Below are positions 38,765-51,838 of a stretch of DNA of 64,000 nt, one piece after another (positions within the stretch are counted from its first letter, which is position 1; each line of letters opens with the position of its first letter). The stretch is from Streptacidiphilus sp. PB12-B1b (GTDB lineage: Bacteria > Actinomycetota > Actinomycetes > Streptomycetales > Streptomycetaceae): NCBI RefSeq assembly GCF_014084125.1, contig NZ_CP048405.1:4030001-4094000 (forward strand), given 5' to 3'. The notes below the pieces were generated by a model. The model ran no database searches. It had not been told where the DNA came from and saw nothing but the letters and a program-made list of their open reading frames with translations. A program made the position numbers and the translations under genes.

Positions 38765-41233
38765 TCAGACCACGCTCACGCCGATGAGGCAGGTGTCGTC
38801 GTCGGTGTCCGCGTGGCTGTACAGCAGCAGGTGGTCGAGCTGCCGGTCGACGTCCTTCGCGTCGTTGACGACGGGGGCGGACTGCGCCGTCTTCAGGAGG
38901 TTGTTGATGGATTCCTGCACCGAGCGGTCGCGGCGCTCGATCAGGCCGTCGGTGTACAGCATCAGGGTGTCCCCGGTCTCCAGCTGGATCTCGCCCTCCT
39001 CGTACTCCGCGTGGGCGATGGCGCCCAGGAGGATGCCGCTGATGTTGGACAGGGTCCGCGCATGGCCTTCGCGCAGTAGGACGGGCGGCAGGTGGCCGGC
39101 CCGGGCCCAGCGGAGCCGGCGGGTGTCGGGGCGGTATATGCCGCAGATGGCGGTGGCGGTGACGTTGTCGGTCAGATGGTGGGTGACGGTGTTGAGCCAG
39201 GCCAGGAGTTGGGCGGGGCCGGCCCCGGTGGCGGCCAGTCCGCGCAGGGCGTTGCGCAGGGCCACCATGCCGGTGGCGGCCTTGATGCCGTGACCGGCGA
39301 CGTCGCCCACGCACAGGAGGACGTGGCCGGTGGGCAGGGCGACCGCGTCGTACCAGTCGCCGCCGACCTTGTGGTTCGTCTCGGCGGGCCGGTAGCGGAC
39401 GGCGACGCGCAGGTCGTTCAGGTCCAGGGGGCCGCGGTTGGGCGGCATGATGGCGTGCTGGAGCTGGAGGGCGAGCCGGCTCTGCTCCGCGGCCTGCTGC
39501 TCGGTGTGGGCGAGCTGGTCGCGGGTTGCGGCCAGGGCGACCTCGGTCCAGTGCTGGGCCGAGACGTCCTGGTAGGCGCCACGAATGGCGGCGATCCGGC
39601 CGTCGTCATCCAGGACCGGTTCGGCCACGACCCGGATGTAGCGGCTGATGCCGTCGGCACGCTGCAGCCGGAAGGCCGTCGAGGCCGGACGCATGTGGTG
39701 CAGCAGGGTCCGCAGGAAGCGCCCGATGGAGTGCGCGTCGTCCGGATGGGCGTGGGCCGGCAGCCGTTCCAGGGCGATGGGCTGGGCGGTGGGGGGCAGG
39801 CCGTAGAGGTCGTAGACGGTGTCGTTCCAGGCGATCTCCTGGGTGTGCAGGCTCTCCTCGAACCCGCCGATCCGGCCCAGCCGTTGGGCGTGCTGCAGCA
39901 GCCGGGCCACCTGGGGGGTTCCTTCGCTGAGCCTCCAGATGACCACCACGAACGTCCCCTGCCGGCTGATGCTCACCCCTGCCTGGGTGTTGAGCGCGAC
40001 GCCGTCGACCAGGGCGGTCAGCGTCATCTGCTCGGCACGGAACGGCTCGCCGGTCGCCAGGACGTGTTCGACCTTCTCGTAGAGGCCCCCGGGCTCGGCC
40101 GAGAGCGGGTACGCCGCCAGCAGGGAGGCACCGGCGATGAGGTTCCGCGGCCGTCCGGCGAAGTCCACGAAACTCGGATTGAGGTGCCGGATATGGAAGT
40201 TGACCGGGATGTCGGCCGCGTCCAGGAGCGGTTCCAGGATCAGGCAGGGATCGTGGAGGCCGTCGGTGAGTTCCAGCAGTTCGGTGAGGCGGGGGTCCTG
40301 GCCCCGGCCGGTCTGGGTCTGCACGTCCGTGGAGGGTGCGGAATCCAGGGCGGTCGCGCACAGTTGCGCGAGCACCTCGAACTGCCTTTGCAGCGACTGC
40401 GGTTGCTCCGGCAGCGGGTCGTGCCAGCAGATTTCCAGCACCCCGGTGATGCGTCCGCCGGTACCGGCCGGAACGGCCAGCCGGCCCCCGCTCAGCTCCC
40501 GCTGGCCGATGGACGGCAGGGAGGCGTCACCGAGGGTGTCGTAGCCGGTTGCCACCCGGTTGTTGAGGGCCTGCCGGGCAGGGGTGGGGACGCCCGGAGG
40601 GACGTGGCGCCAGCGCGCCGGTTCGTCGGTAGTGAAGCCGGCGCTGCCGACGAGGGAGAGGGACTGGTCGGCGTGGGCTGCCCAGATGGCGACCGCGCTC
40701 GCGCCCAAGGGCTTCAGGGCGTGTTCGAAGATCGCCTGGGCCACGGCCTGCGCGTCGCCCGCTGTCAGCGTGCCGGCTTCGGCGCTGCGCAGCCGAAGGC
40801 TCACCGAGGGAGTGGGCGCGGGGTCGGCGACGGCCGCGACGAAGTGCCGCGCCATGTCCGCGATCTGGTCCCGGGACGCCTGGTTGACCAGGTCGGCGGC
40901 CAGTTCCAGGGTGGAGAGCCCGGCCTGGTCGGCCAGGGCCTCCAGCTGTCCTGCCGCCTGCCGGGGGGTGCAGCCCAGCCGCTCGACCAGCACACCCGTC
41001 GCCAGTTCGACCAGGGCCCGGCCGTCGGACTCCGCATGCGCCTGCTGCAGTTCGGCACGCAGCCATTCGACGGTGTCGGCCAGGCGTCCCAGAGCCCCCG
41101 TCTCATGCCCGGACAGGCCGTCCGGCTCCCCGGGCACGACCAGGTCGTGCGCCGCCCATGCCCCCAGCCCGGGCGGAACAACGCCCTGCTCTGTTCCGTT
41201 CTCGCGGTCCCCGGGCTGTTGGGGGCTCTGCAC
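38765..41233 (-). CDS. ANTAR-GAF-PAS-PAS-SpoIIE serine phosphatase
   Basis: 822 residues. An ANTAR-like RNA-binding helical segment (about 60-115, VELATGVLVERLGCTPRQAAGQL) comes first, then a GAF domain (about 155-300), two PAS-type domains (about 320-430 and 435-560), a short coiled coil and a PP2C/SpoIIE phosphatase (about 600-822) with GGDWYDA, GDVAGHG and LYTDGL metal-site motifs. Such proteins act on anti-sigma-factor antagonists in Streptomyces sigma-B-type partner switching. Its placement beside stress-type small genes and a giant hybrid kinase supports a stress-signalling role. An ANTAR domain at the start of an Rsb-type phosphatase is unusual but known in actinomycetes. Confidence 0.9.
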   Translation of the reverse strand: MQSPQQPGDRENGTEQGVVPPGLGAWAAHDLVVPGEPDGLSGHETGALGRLADTVEWLRAELQQAHAESDGRALVELATGVLVERLGCTPRQAAGQLEALADQAGLSTLELAADLVNQASRDQIADMARHFVAAVADPAPTPSVSLRLRSAEAGTLTAGDAQAVAQAIFEHALKPLGASAVAIWAAHADQSLSLVGSAGFTTDEPARWRHVPPGVPTPARQALNNRVATGYDTLGDASLPSIGQRELSGGRLAVPAGTGGRITGVLEICWHDPLPEQPQSLQRQFEVLAQLCATALDSAPSTDVQTQTGRGQDPRLTELLELTDGLHDPCLILEPLLDAADIPVNFHIRHLNPSFVDFAGRPRNLIAGASLLAAYPLSAEPGGLYEKVEHVLATGEPFRAEQMTLTALVDGVALNTQAGVSISRQGTFVVVIWRLSEGTPQVARLLQHAQRLGRIGGFEESLHTQEIAWNDTVYDLYGLPPTAQPIALERLPAHAHPDDAHSIGRFLRTLLHHMRPASTAFRLQRADGISRYIRVVAEPVLDDDGRIAAIRGAYQDVSAQHWTEVALAATRDQLAHTEQQAAEQSRLALQLQHAIMPPNRGPLDLNDLRVAVRYRPAETNHKVGGDWYDAVALPTGHVLLCVGDVAGHGIKAATGMVALRNALRGLAATGAGPAQLLAWLNTVTHHLTDNVTATAICGIYRPDTRRLRWARAGHLPPVLLREGHARTLSNISGILLGAIAHAEYEEGEIQLETGDTLMLYTDGLIERRDRSVQESINNLLKTAQSAPVVNDAKDVDRQLDHLLLYSHADTDDDTCLIGVSVV

Positions 41234-41274
41234 GACGCTGCTCCTCGGGTATGACGTTGACGGCTCGACGGGTG

Positions 41275-45855
<4,581 letters not shown>

Positions 45856-46028
45856 CGAGTGTCGCCTCCGTAGAACGCCAGGCCCTTGGGCGGCTGGGAC
45901 CGCCCTCCGGGGACCAGTGCCGGCTGGGGCGTCGTCAACCCTCGCCACCGCCTGAAAGCACCGTTCAGGAGGCTACCCCACGCGGTTCGCTCCGCCGTAC
46001 CAGTCCGCCGCAGCGCTGCCTCCCCGGA

Positions 46029-46262
46029 TCAACTCCGCTCTTTCTTCGCCCGCTTGGTCAGGGCCTGCGGCTTGTGGACGGCCGTGCCACCGGACTTCTC
46101 GCTCTCCACCACGTACTGCGGCTCCTGCGGCGAGGCGGCGACCGTCCGGCCCGCCGCCCGGCCCCGGCCGGTGAGCTTGCGCTTGACCGTGCCGATGGCG
46201 GTGCTTCCGTGGCTCCGCCAGCTCACCCGGTCACCTTCGGTGATCTTCGCGTGCTTCGCCAT
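46029..46262 (-). CDS. Small tudor-like (DUF2945 / HVA1-type) protein
   Basis: 77 residues from an ATG behind AAGGAGG. The N-terminal half (GDRVSWRSHGSTAIGTVKRKL) and the late YVVESEKSGGTAVHKPQAL are the two conserved blocks of the small tudor-like hypervirulence-associated domain family, found in bacteria and fungi and often stress-induced. The C-terminus is highly basic (KRAKKERS), so nucleic-acid binding is possible. It is upstream of the hybrid kinase in the same direction and divergent from the PRC-barrel gene. Confidence 0.85.
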   Translation of the reverse strand: MAKHAKITEGDRVSWRSHGSTAIGTVKRKLTGRGRAAGRTVAASPQEPQYVVESEKSGGTAVHKPQALTKRAKKERS

Positions 46263-46409
46263 GACGTCCTCCTTGCAGGGATCACTTCTTTCTCCCTGTA
46301 TGCCCGGGATGTCATGGTTCATCGGGATGCACGACTCGCGTGCTTGTCCTGCCGAGCCGGGGGCATACGTCAGCCGCAGACCTGACGCTTCAGACGAAGG
46401 CGAGGAGCC

Positions 46410-46796
46410 ATGATGCCCACGACAGCCAGCAGCGACGCCCTGTGGGACTACCGCGAGAACACCGGGCGCTCCCTGGGGATGAGCGTGACCGGCTTCACGG
46501 TGCGGGCCAGTGACGGCAGGGTGGGGACGGTGCTGCGCACCCACAACGACCCGGGACGCGCGCACCTGATCGTCACCACCGGCCCCTGGGTCTTCGGCCA
46601 GGAGCTGGCCATCCCGGCCGGTCTGATCACCAAGGTCGACCCGGAGCACAAGACCGTGGTGCTGGCCTGCAGCCGGGCCCAGGCCAAGCAGGCCCCCCGG
46701 TACCGGCCGGACGCCCAGAACGCCTGGGACTCCTACCGGGAGAGCGCCACCGACTACTACACCTCGGCCGAGCCCATGAACCGGCTCGCCCCCTGA
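46410..46796 (+). CDS. PRC-barrel-like protein
   Basis: 128 residues. Residues about 20-95 form a beta-barrel of the PRC type (GFTVRASDGRVGTVLR, then LIVTTGPWVFGQELAIPAGLI, VVLACSRAQAKQAP). The C-terminal 35 residues are polar with several Tyr. PRC barrels bind RNA or proteins (RimM, photosynthetic reaction centre H subunit), and in actinomycetes small ones are stress proteins of unknown role. GAGGAG precedes the ATG. It stands at the start of a run of small rightward genes. Confidence 0.75.
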   Translation: MMPTTASSDALWDYRENTGRSLGMSVTGFTVRASDGRVGTVLRTHNDPGRAHLIVTTGPWVFGQELAIPAGLITKVDPEHKTVVLACSRAQAKQAPRYRPDAQNAWDSYRESATDYYTSAEPMNRLAP

Positions 46797-46843
46797 CCGC
46801 GCCCGCGCGGTGACGCCCGGACGGCTCGGGACCGCCTCGGAGT

Positions 46844-46869
46844 GTTTCAGCACCACCACTTGTGGCTAC
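46844..46869 (+). promoter_or_regulatory. Sigma-B-like promoter before the gene at 46879
   Basis: GTTT (46844-46847), 16 bp, then GGCTAC (46864-46869), close to the Streptomyces sigma-B consensus GTTT-N14-16-GGGTA(C/T). The start codon is 9 bp further on. A weaker copy (GTTT-N15-GGGCAG, 47233-47257) precedes the gene at 47267. Confidence 0.4.
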
Positions 46870-46878
46870 ACGCCAGCT

Positions 46879-47193
46879 ATGAGCAGATTCGTCCTGACCG
46901 TACCGGGCACCTTCAAGCACCCCCTGCACGAGCAGGCCCGATCCCGGCTCCTGGCCGCGCTTCAGGGGGTGGACCCGGACGAGGTCGGCGCGGTACCCGA
47001 AGACCTCGACCTGCTGAGCGTGGACCCGGACGCGTCCAGGTTCGTACTGCGGCTGGAGGTCGAGGCAGAGGACCGGGACGCCGCCGGGGAGCAGGCCGAA
47101 GCGGCGGCGCGGACAGCCCTGAGGGCGGCCGGGTACACCGACGAGGATGCCCCCTTCGGCGTGCCGGTCGTGACCGCCATCGACGTCGGGTAG
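46879..47193 (+). CDS. Hypothetical acidic protein
   Basis: 104 residues, acidic, beginning MSRFVLTVPGTFKHPL, which looks like a beta strand, with a long Ala/Glu-rich helix at about 60-85 and a final VPVVTAIDVG strand. The pattern suggests a small alpha-beta sandwich. No family is recognised. It has an apparent sigma-B-type promoter and lies among small stress-type genes. The start at 46879 gives an almost leaderless mRNA if that promoter is used. Confidence 0.6.
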   Translation: MSRFVLTVPGTFKHPLHEQARSRLLAALQGVDPDEVGAVPEDLDLLSVDPDASRFVLRLEVEAEDRDAAGEQAEAAARTALRAAGYTDEDAPFGVPVVTAIDVG

Positions 47194-47266
47194 CCATCGG
47201 GTGGTCGGACGACGCGGCGGCGCCCCGGAGCGGTTTCCGCCGGGGGTGGTCGGGCAGGCGTGTGGC

Positions 47267-47509
47267 ATGACTGACAAGATTCCTGCCCCGAGCAATGACC
47301 ACGTCGACCGGGTCGTCCTGGCTGCGGACACCAACGGCGACGGCAAGCCCGACGTCTGGATGGTCGACGCGACCGGCGACGGCACCCCCGACGTGTTCGA
47401 GTTCGACACCACCGGCGACGGCCGACCGGACGTGACCCTGGTGGACGCCGATCACGACGGCGTCGCCGAGCAGGTCCTCGAAGGCGACGGGGGCCACCCC
47501 GTCGTCTGA
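47267..47509 (+). CDS. Small protein with four calcium-loop-like repeats
   Basis: 80 residues. Four repeats at 13-residue spacing, DTNGDGKPDV (21-30), DATGDGTPDV (34-43), DTTGDGRPDV (47-56) and DADHDGVAE (60-68), match the DxNxDGxxD loop of dockerin/thrombospondin type 3 calcium-binding proteins. There is no signal peptide, so it would act in the cytoplasm, which is unusual for such repeats. The sequence just upstream (CGGGCAGGCGT, then GGC before ATG) is shared with the next gene. Confidence 0.7.
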   Translation: MTDKIPAPSNDHVDRVVLAADTNGDGKPDVWMVDATGDGTPDVFEFDTTGDGRPDVTLVDADHDGVAEQVLEGDGGHPVV

Positions 47510-47577
47510 GCCGCGCCCCGAGCCCGGCGCCCCGCACCCGGGCGCATTCATGACAGCGTCCCGGGCAGGCGTCGGGC

Positions 47578-48078
47578 ATGGACAACACCACGCAGACGCC
47601 CGAGGCCGTTCCCCCGGCCGAATGGCTGCGGCGGATCGAAGCCGCCACCGCCGACCACATCCGCAGCCGTATCGTCCTCGACAACCTCATCGCCAACGCC
47701 CGCGCCGCCGGTGTGCCGATGGAGCAGATCGAGGGCCGCAGCCCCTATGACTACGGTCTCGCCCTGCACGCCGCCGACCGGGTCGACGCCGAACGCATCA
47801 CCGGGCACACCGCGCCCGAGCACCTGATACCCGCCCACGACGCCACCACGGACCCGCAGGCCCCGGTGATCGTCGGTCCGCTGCTCGGCGGCGCCCTCGA
47901 CCGGGAGGTCAGCGTCGCTCACAAGGACGCCCCCGCCGCCCTGCGGGCCTGCGCCGACCAGCAGCAGTTCGAGGAGTTCGTCCGGCGCGAGCGGCCCGAC
48001 CTCGACCCGAACGACGCCACCCAGGTGCACTGGGCCGGCCACCCCGAGGAGTGGCCCGAGAATCCCCCCGAGGCATGA
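47578..48078 (+). CDS. Hypothetical acidic helical protein
   Basis: 166 residues, acidic and His/Asp/Pro-rich toward the end (QVHWAGHPEEWPENPPEA). The N-terminal 80 residues are helical (EWLRRIEAATADHIRSRIVLDN) with a possible ligand-less HTH-like spacing. I recognise no family. The upstream CGGGCAGGCGT element is shared with the calcium-loop gene, which suggests common control, perhaps as leaderless mRNAs. Confidence 0.6.
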   Translation: MDNTTQTPEAVPPAEWLRRIEAATADHIRSRIVLDNLIANARAAGVPMEQIEGRSPYDYGLALHAADRVDAERITGHTAPEHLIPAHDATTDPQAPVIVGPLLGGALDREVSVAHKDAPAALRACADQQQFEEFVRRERPDLDPNDATQVHWAGHPEEWPENPPEA

Positions 48079-48124
48079 GTCAGACAGAGCAGCAGCCGAG
48101 GCCGCCCCGCATGCCGGGCCCGGG

Positions 48125-48577
48125 TCAGCCGATCTGCTCGGCCAGCGCGACGATGATGCCCGCCGGGCCCCGGAGGTAGCAGAGCCGGAAGACGCTCTCG
48201 TACTGCACCACCTCGCCGAGGAGTTCGGCGCCGTGGGTGCGCAGGCGGGCGACGGTACCGTCGATGTCGTCCACGGCGAACATGACGCGATGCAGGCCCA
48301 GGGTGTTGGGCGGCGGGTTCTGCGGCACGCTGCTGGACGCCGCGGGGCTGTGGTACCTGGTCAGCTCCAGCCTGCCGTGGCCGTCCGGGGTCCGCATCAT
48401 GGCGATGTCGCTCCGGACGCCGTCGAGCCCCACGATGCGGTCCACCCAGGGGCCTTCGACCTGCTGGGTGCCTTCCAGCTCCATGCCCAGTTCGGTGAAG
48501 AACGCGACGGCCGCGTCCAGGTCCTCGACGACGACGGCGACGTTGTCCATCCGCTGAATGGTCACGGCTCCGAGCAT
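48125..48577 (-). CDS. VOC-family protein (glyoxalase fold)
   Basis: 150 residues with two VOC halves: RMDNVAVVVEDLDAAVAFFTELGMEL at the start and LGLHRVMFAVDDIDGTVARLR from about 92, ending in RGPAGIIVALAEQ with the Glu that usually binds metal. The likely metal ligands His95 and Glu (near 147) are seen; one His of the first half is replaced by Asn. The function is not predictable. The start could be the ATG at 48577, a GTG at 48565 or the ATG at 48550. Confidence 0.85.
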   Translation of the reverse strand: MLGAVTIQRMDNVAVVVEDLDAAVAFFTELGMELEGTQQVEGPWVDRIVGLDGVRSDIAMMRTPDGHGRLELTRYHSPAASSSVPQNPPPNTLGLHRVMFAVDDIDGTVARLRTHGAELLGEVVQYESVFRLCYLRGPAGIIVALAEQIG

Positions 48578-48611
48578 AGGAAACGCGGCGGCCCGGGCGT
48601 CCGAGCCGCGC

Positions 48612-48899
48612 CTACAGGCGAACGGTCAGGGCCACGGAGACGTCGCTGCCGACCGAGAGGCCCTGCGGCTTGCGCACCGCGTTCTTGACCGGCAGCAGAT
48701 AGCCGCCGTCCCTGGGGAAGAGCGACGTGGTGAAGGTGGTCTCGCCGATCCGGGCCTCGACCGGGATCACGCCCCAGCCGTACGAGGCCATCGCGGCCAC
48801 CTCACGGATGTCGGCGCACTGCTCCCTCGGTACGGCGACGAAGTAGAACGGCGCAGGTCCGCGCCATTCGATCACACGACCGGCGAAGGTGACGTCCAC
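48612..48899 (-). CDS. DUF1905 small beta-barrel protein
   Basis: 95 residues from a GTG at 48899, with GAGGAAC about 12 nt ahead. FAGRVIEWRGPAPFYFVAVP, then GWGVIPVEARIGETTFTTSLFP and YLLPVKNAVRKPQGLSVGSDV match the DUF1905 domain, a small barrel of unknown function (often fused to a YdeI-type domain, which is absent here). It is in the same direction as the VOC gene downstream but separated by 34 bp. Confidence 0.85.
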   Translation of the reverse strand: MDVTFAGRVIEWRGPAPFYFVAVPREQCADIREVAAMASYGWGVIPVEARIGETTFTTSLFPRDGGYLLPVKNAVRKPQGLSVGSDVSVALTVRL

Positions 48900-49071
48900 G
48901 AGACGGTCCGTTCCTCGGTGAGGGCCAGAATGCGCCCAGCGTACCCGCGGTGCCGCCGCCGTCCTCCTGCTCCCCTGCACTGTCGCGGACGGGTCGGCCA
49001 GGACGCGCGGCCGCTCGTCCGGCTCCGGTGGCAGGCGTTTTTCGACCGCTGACCGGGGCAGGTGGGCGGGT

Positions 49072-50538
49072 ATGGACCATTCGAAGGCACCTGTCCTCGC
49101 GGCCTTGGACGCTTACCACGCCACCGGCCAACTGCCCTTCACTCCCCCGGGCCACAAGCAGGGGCGCGGCGCCGATCCACGGGTTCGGGCTGTGCTGGGT
49201 GAGGCGGTGTTCCGCTCCGATGTGCTGGCCACAGCCGGTCTGGACGACCGGACATCCTCGGGAGGAATCCTGGAGGAGGCGGAAGCGCTGATGGCCGACG
49301 CGGTCGATGCCGACCACACGTTCTTCTCCACCTGCGGGAGTTCGCTGTCGGTCAAGGCCGCGATGCTGGCCGTGGCCGGACCGCACCAGAAGCTGCTGGT
49401 GGGGCGGGACGTGCACAAGTCGGTGGTGTCCGGCTTGATCCTTGCCGGGATCAACCCGGTGTGGGTGGAACCGAATTGGGATCCGGAACGACATCTGGCC
49501 CACCCGCCGTCCGCGCAGGCGTTCGAGGCGGCCTTCGCCGCGCACCCCGACGCACGCGGCGCGCTGGTGACCAGCCCCACCCCGTACGGGACCTGCGCGG
49601 ACATCAGCGCCATCGCGCAGGTGTGCCACGACCGCGACAAGCCGTTGATCGTGGACGAGGCGTGGGGCGCGCACCTGCCCTTCCACCCCGACCTTCCCTC
49701 CTGGGCGATGGACGCGGGTGCGGACATCTGCGTGACCTCGGTCCACAAAATGGGCTCCGGCCTTGAGCAGGGCTCCGTCTTTCACCTGCGAGGCGACCGG
49801 GTCGAGCCCGATGTCCTGAAGCAGCGCGCGGACCTGCTGGCCACCACCAGCGCGTCCGTGCTGATCTACGCCGGATTGGACGGCTGGCGCCGCCAGATGG
49901 TCGAGCAGGGCCGGGACCTGTTGGACCATGCCCTCGGCCTGGCCCGCCAGGTACGCGAGCGGCTCGGCGCCATCGACGGTCTGCACGTGAACGACCGCGC
50001 TGATTTCTGCGGACCGGAGCGGGCTTTCGACATGGACCCGCTCCAGGTCTTCGTCGACCTCTCGGAGCTCCGGATCACCGGCTACGATGCCGCCGACTGG
50101 CTGCGCGAGCACCACCGGATCAACCTGCACCTGTGCGACCACCGGCGGATCAGCGCTCAGCTCACCCACGCCGACGACGCCCACTCCGCTGAACGGCTCG
50201 TGAACGCGCTGCAGGACCTGGTACGCCATGCCGACCGGTTCCGGCCCGCACCGGTGGTGGAGATCCCCGATCCCGCGCAGCTGATGGGCGAGCAGGTGGT
50301 GCTGCCGCGCGACGCGTTCTTCGGCGCCGTCGAGGAAGTTCCCTGGGAGAAGGCCGAGGGGCGCATCGCCGCCGAGATGATCACGCCCTATCCTCCCGGG
50401 ATCCCCGCTGTGGTGCCCGGCCAGCGGCTCAACGCCGCTGTTCTGCGCTACCTGCGTACCGGCGCTGACGCCGGCATGGTCATTCCCGACGCCGCCGACA
50501 GCAAGGTCACCAGCGTCCGTGTCGCTGCCCAGGACTGA
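49072..50538 (+). CDS. Orn/Lys/Arg decarboxylase family (PLP-dependent)
   Basis: 488 residues of the fold-type I decarboxylase group III without the N-terminal wing, like B. subtilis SpeA/YaaO. The start has FTPPGHKQGRG (family motif PGHxxG). The PLP lysine is Lys226 in SVHKMGSG, and LIVDEAWGAH gives the PLP-binding Asp. The C-terminal part has ITPYPPGIPAVVPGQ. It decarboxylates a basic amino acid to a diamine (cadaverine, putrescine or agmatine), and polyamine supply under stress is a reasonable role. The substrate is not fixed by sequence. A perfect 21-bp hairpin follows at once. Confidence 0.93.
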   Translation: MDHSKAPVLAALDAYHATGQLPFTPPGHKQGRGADPRVRAVLGEAVFRSDVLATAGLDDRTSSGGILEEAEALMADAVDADHTFFSTCGSSLSVKAAMLAVAGPHQKLLVGRDVHKSVVSGLILAGINPVWVEPNWDPERHLAHPPSAQAFEAAFAAHPDARGALVTSPTPYGTCADISAIAQVCHDRDKPLIVDEAWGAHLPFHPDLPSWAMDAGADICVTSVHKMGSGLEQGSVFHLRGDRVEPDVLKQRADLLATTSASVLIYAGLDGWRRQMVEQGRDLLDHALGLARQVRERLGAIDGLHVNDRADFCGPERAFDMDPLQVFVDLSELRITGYDAADWLREHHRINLHLCDHRRISAQLTHADDAHSAERLVNALQDLVRHADRFRPAPVVEIPDPAQLMGEQVVLPRDAFFGAVEEVPWEKAEGRIAAEMITPYPPGIPAVVPGQRLNAAVLRYLRTGADAGMVIPDAADSKVTSVRVAAQD

Positions 50539-50539
50539 G

Positions 50540-50587
50540 GACGCCGGTGGCGGGCAGGAGACAGAACTCCTGCCCGCCACCGGCGTC
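50540..50587. terminator. Perfect 21-bp hairpin between convergent genes
   Basis: Arms at 50540-50560 and 50567-50587 pair without a mismatch around a 6-nt loop (ACAGAA). It begins two bases after the decarboxylase stop and ends 20 bp before the M20 gene stop, so it can terminate both strands. There is no T-run. Confidence 0.8.
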
Positions 50588-50607
50588 ACGGGGTCGACGC
50601 CCCGGCG

Positions 50608-51801
50608 TCAGCGTTCGGCCTCGGCCTGGGCGTGGAACTGCGCCCAGGCCTCGGCCCGGATCTCGGGGTGCAGCAGCAGGTCCGAGCCGAGGCAGGCCAG
50701 GGCCTTGGCGGAGGCCAGCATGGCCCGCCGACCGCGTTCGCTCCCGGCAGCGGCGGCGAACTGCGGGGTGTGGTCCGACCCGTCCGGCTCCATGATCGCC
50801 ACGAAGGGGTGGATCGCCGGTATGCGGGTGCTGACGTTGCCGATGTCCGACGAACCCAGGAACACCCCGGCATCGGGCGGTGTCAGCTGAACGCCGCTGC
50901 GCCGCATGTGCTGGGAGAAGCGGTCGGACAGCGTGCTGTTGTCGCGGAAGTGCTCGTATCCGGCGGTGTCCCTGGTCACCTCGACGGTGGTGCCGGTGGC
51001 CAGGGCGATGCCCTGGGCGCACTGGGTGAGCTGCTCGACCAGGGCGTCGCGGGCGGTCGTGGTCAGCCCCCGGCAGCCGAACAGGCCCTCGGCGAGGTCC
51101 GGCACGATGTTGGTGGCCTTGCCTCCCTCGGTGATGATGCCCTGGACGTGCGAGCCGGGCGGAAGGCGCCGGCTGACCGCGTTCAAGGTGTTGAACAGCT
51201 CGATCAGCGCTGCGAGAGCGTCGATGCCCTCGGTGGGGTTGCCGGTCGGGTGGGCGGAACGGCCGTGGAACCGTACCCGCAGCTGGATCTGCGCGGTCAG
51301 GGGCGCCCGGGACCAGTCGTGGACGCCCGGGTGCACCATCAACGCCGCGTCCACTCCGTCGAAGACGCCCGCCTGGACTTCGGCGACCTTCCCGCCGCCG
51401 CCCTCCTCCGCCGGGGTGCCGACCGCCAGCAGGGTGCCCTCGACATCGCCGAGCACCGAGCGCAGCGCGAGTGCGGCGCCCAGGCCGGCGGCGGCGATGA
51501 GGTTGTGCCCGCAGGCATGCCCCAGCTGCGGCAGGGCGTCGTACTCCAGCAGCAGCGCCACGCGCGGGGCCGCCCCCGTTCCGGCGCGGGCGACGAATGC
51601 GGTCGGCATCCGGGCCACGCCCCGCTCGACCTCGAAGCCGCCGTCTTCCAGCGCGCCCGTCAGCAGGTCCGCCGCGCGGTACTCCTGGTACGCGGTCTCC
51701 GGATCCCGGTGCAGGGCCGAGGCCACCTCCCACAACTGTTCCGTCCGCCCGTCGACGGCCTGGTCGATCTCGTCGTACAGCGATGCGCGGTGCCGGCCCA
51801 T
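50608..51801 (-). CDS. M20-family amidohydrolase/peptidase
   Basis: 397 residues from an ATG behind AGGAGG. Metal-site motifs of the M20 (AbgB/HipO-like) family are visible: LLEYDALPQLGHACGHN (about 79-95) and EEGGGG (about 122-127). It should remove acyl groups or cleave gamma-glutamyl/p-aminobenzoyl-type amides or dipeptides. It is the second gene after the YbdK ligase (37-bp gap), so the pair may make and break a gamma-glutamyl or similar amide; this is inference. Confidence 0.92.
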   Translation of the reverse strand: MGRHRASLYDEIDQAVDGRTEQLWEVASALHRDPETAYQEYRAADLLTGALEDGGFEVERGVARMPTAFVARAGTGAAPRVALLLEYDALPQLGHACGHNLIAAAGLGAALALRSVLGDVEGTLLAVGTPAEEGGGGKVAEVQAGVFDGVDAALMVHPGVHDWSRAPLTAQIQLRVRFHGRSAHPTGNPTEGIDALAALIELFNTLNAVSRRLPPGSHVQGIITEGGKATNIVPDLAEGLFGCRGLTTTARDALVEQLTQCAQGIALATGTTVEVTRDTAGYEHFRDNSTLSDRFSQHMRRSGVQLTPPDAGVFLGSSDIGNVSTRIPAIHPFVAIMEPDGSDHTPQFAAAAGSERGRRAMLASAKALACLGSDLLLHPEIRAEAWAQFHAQAEAER

Positions 51802-51838
51802 GTCGTCCTCCTGACGTACGTCCACCGGGGTCACCGGG

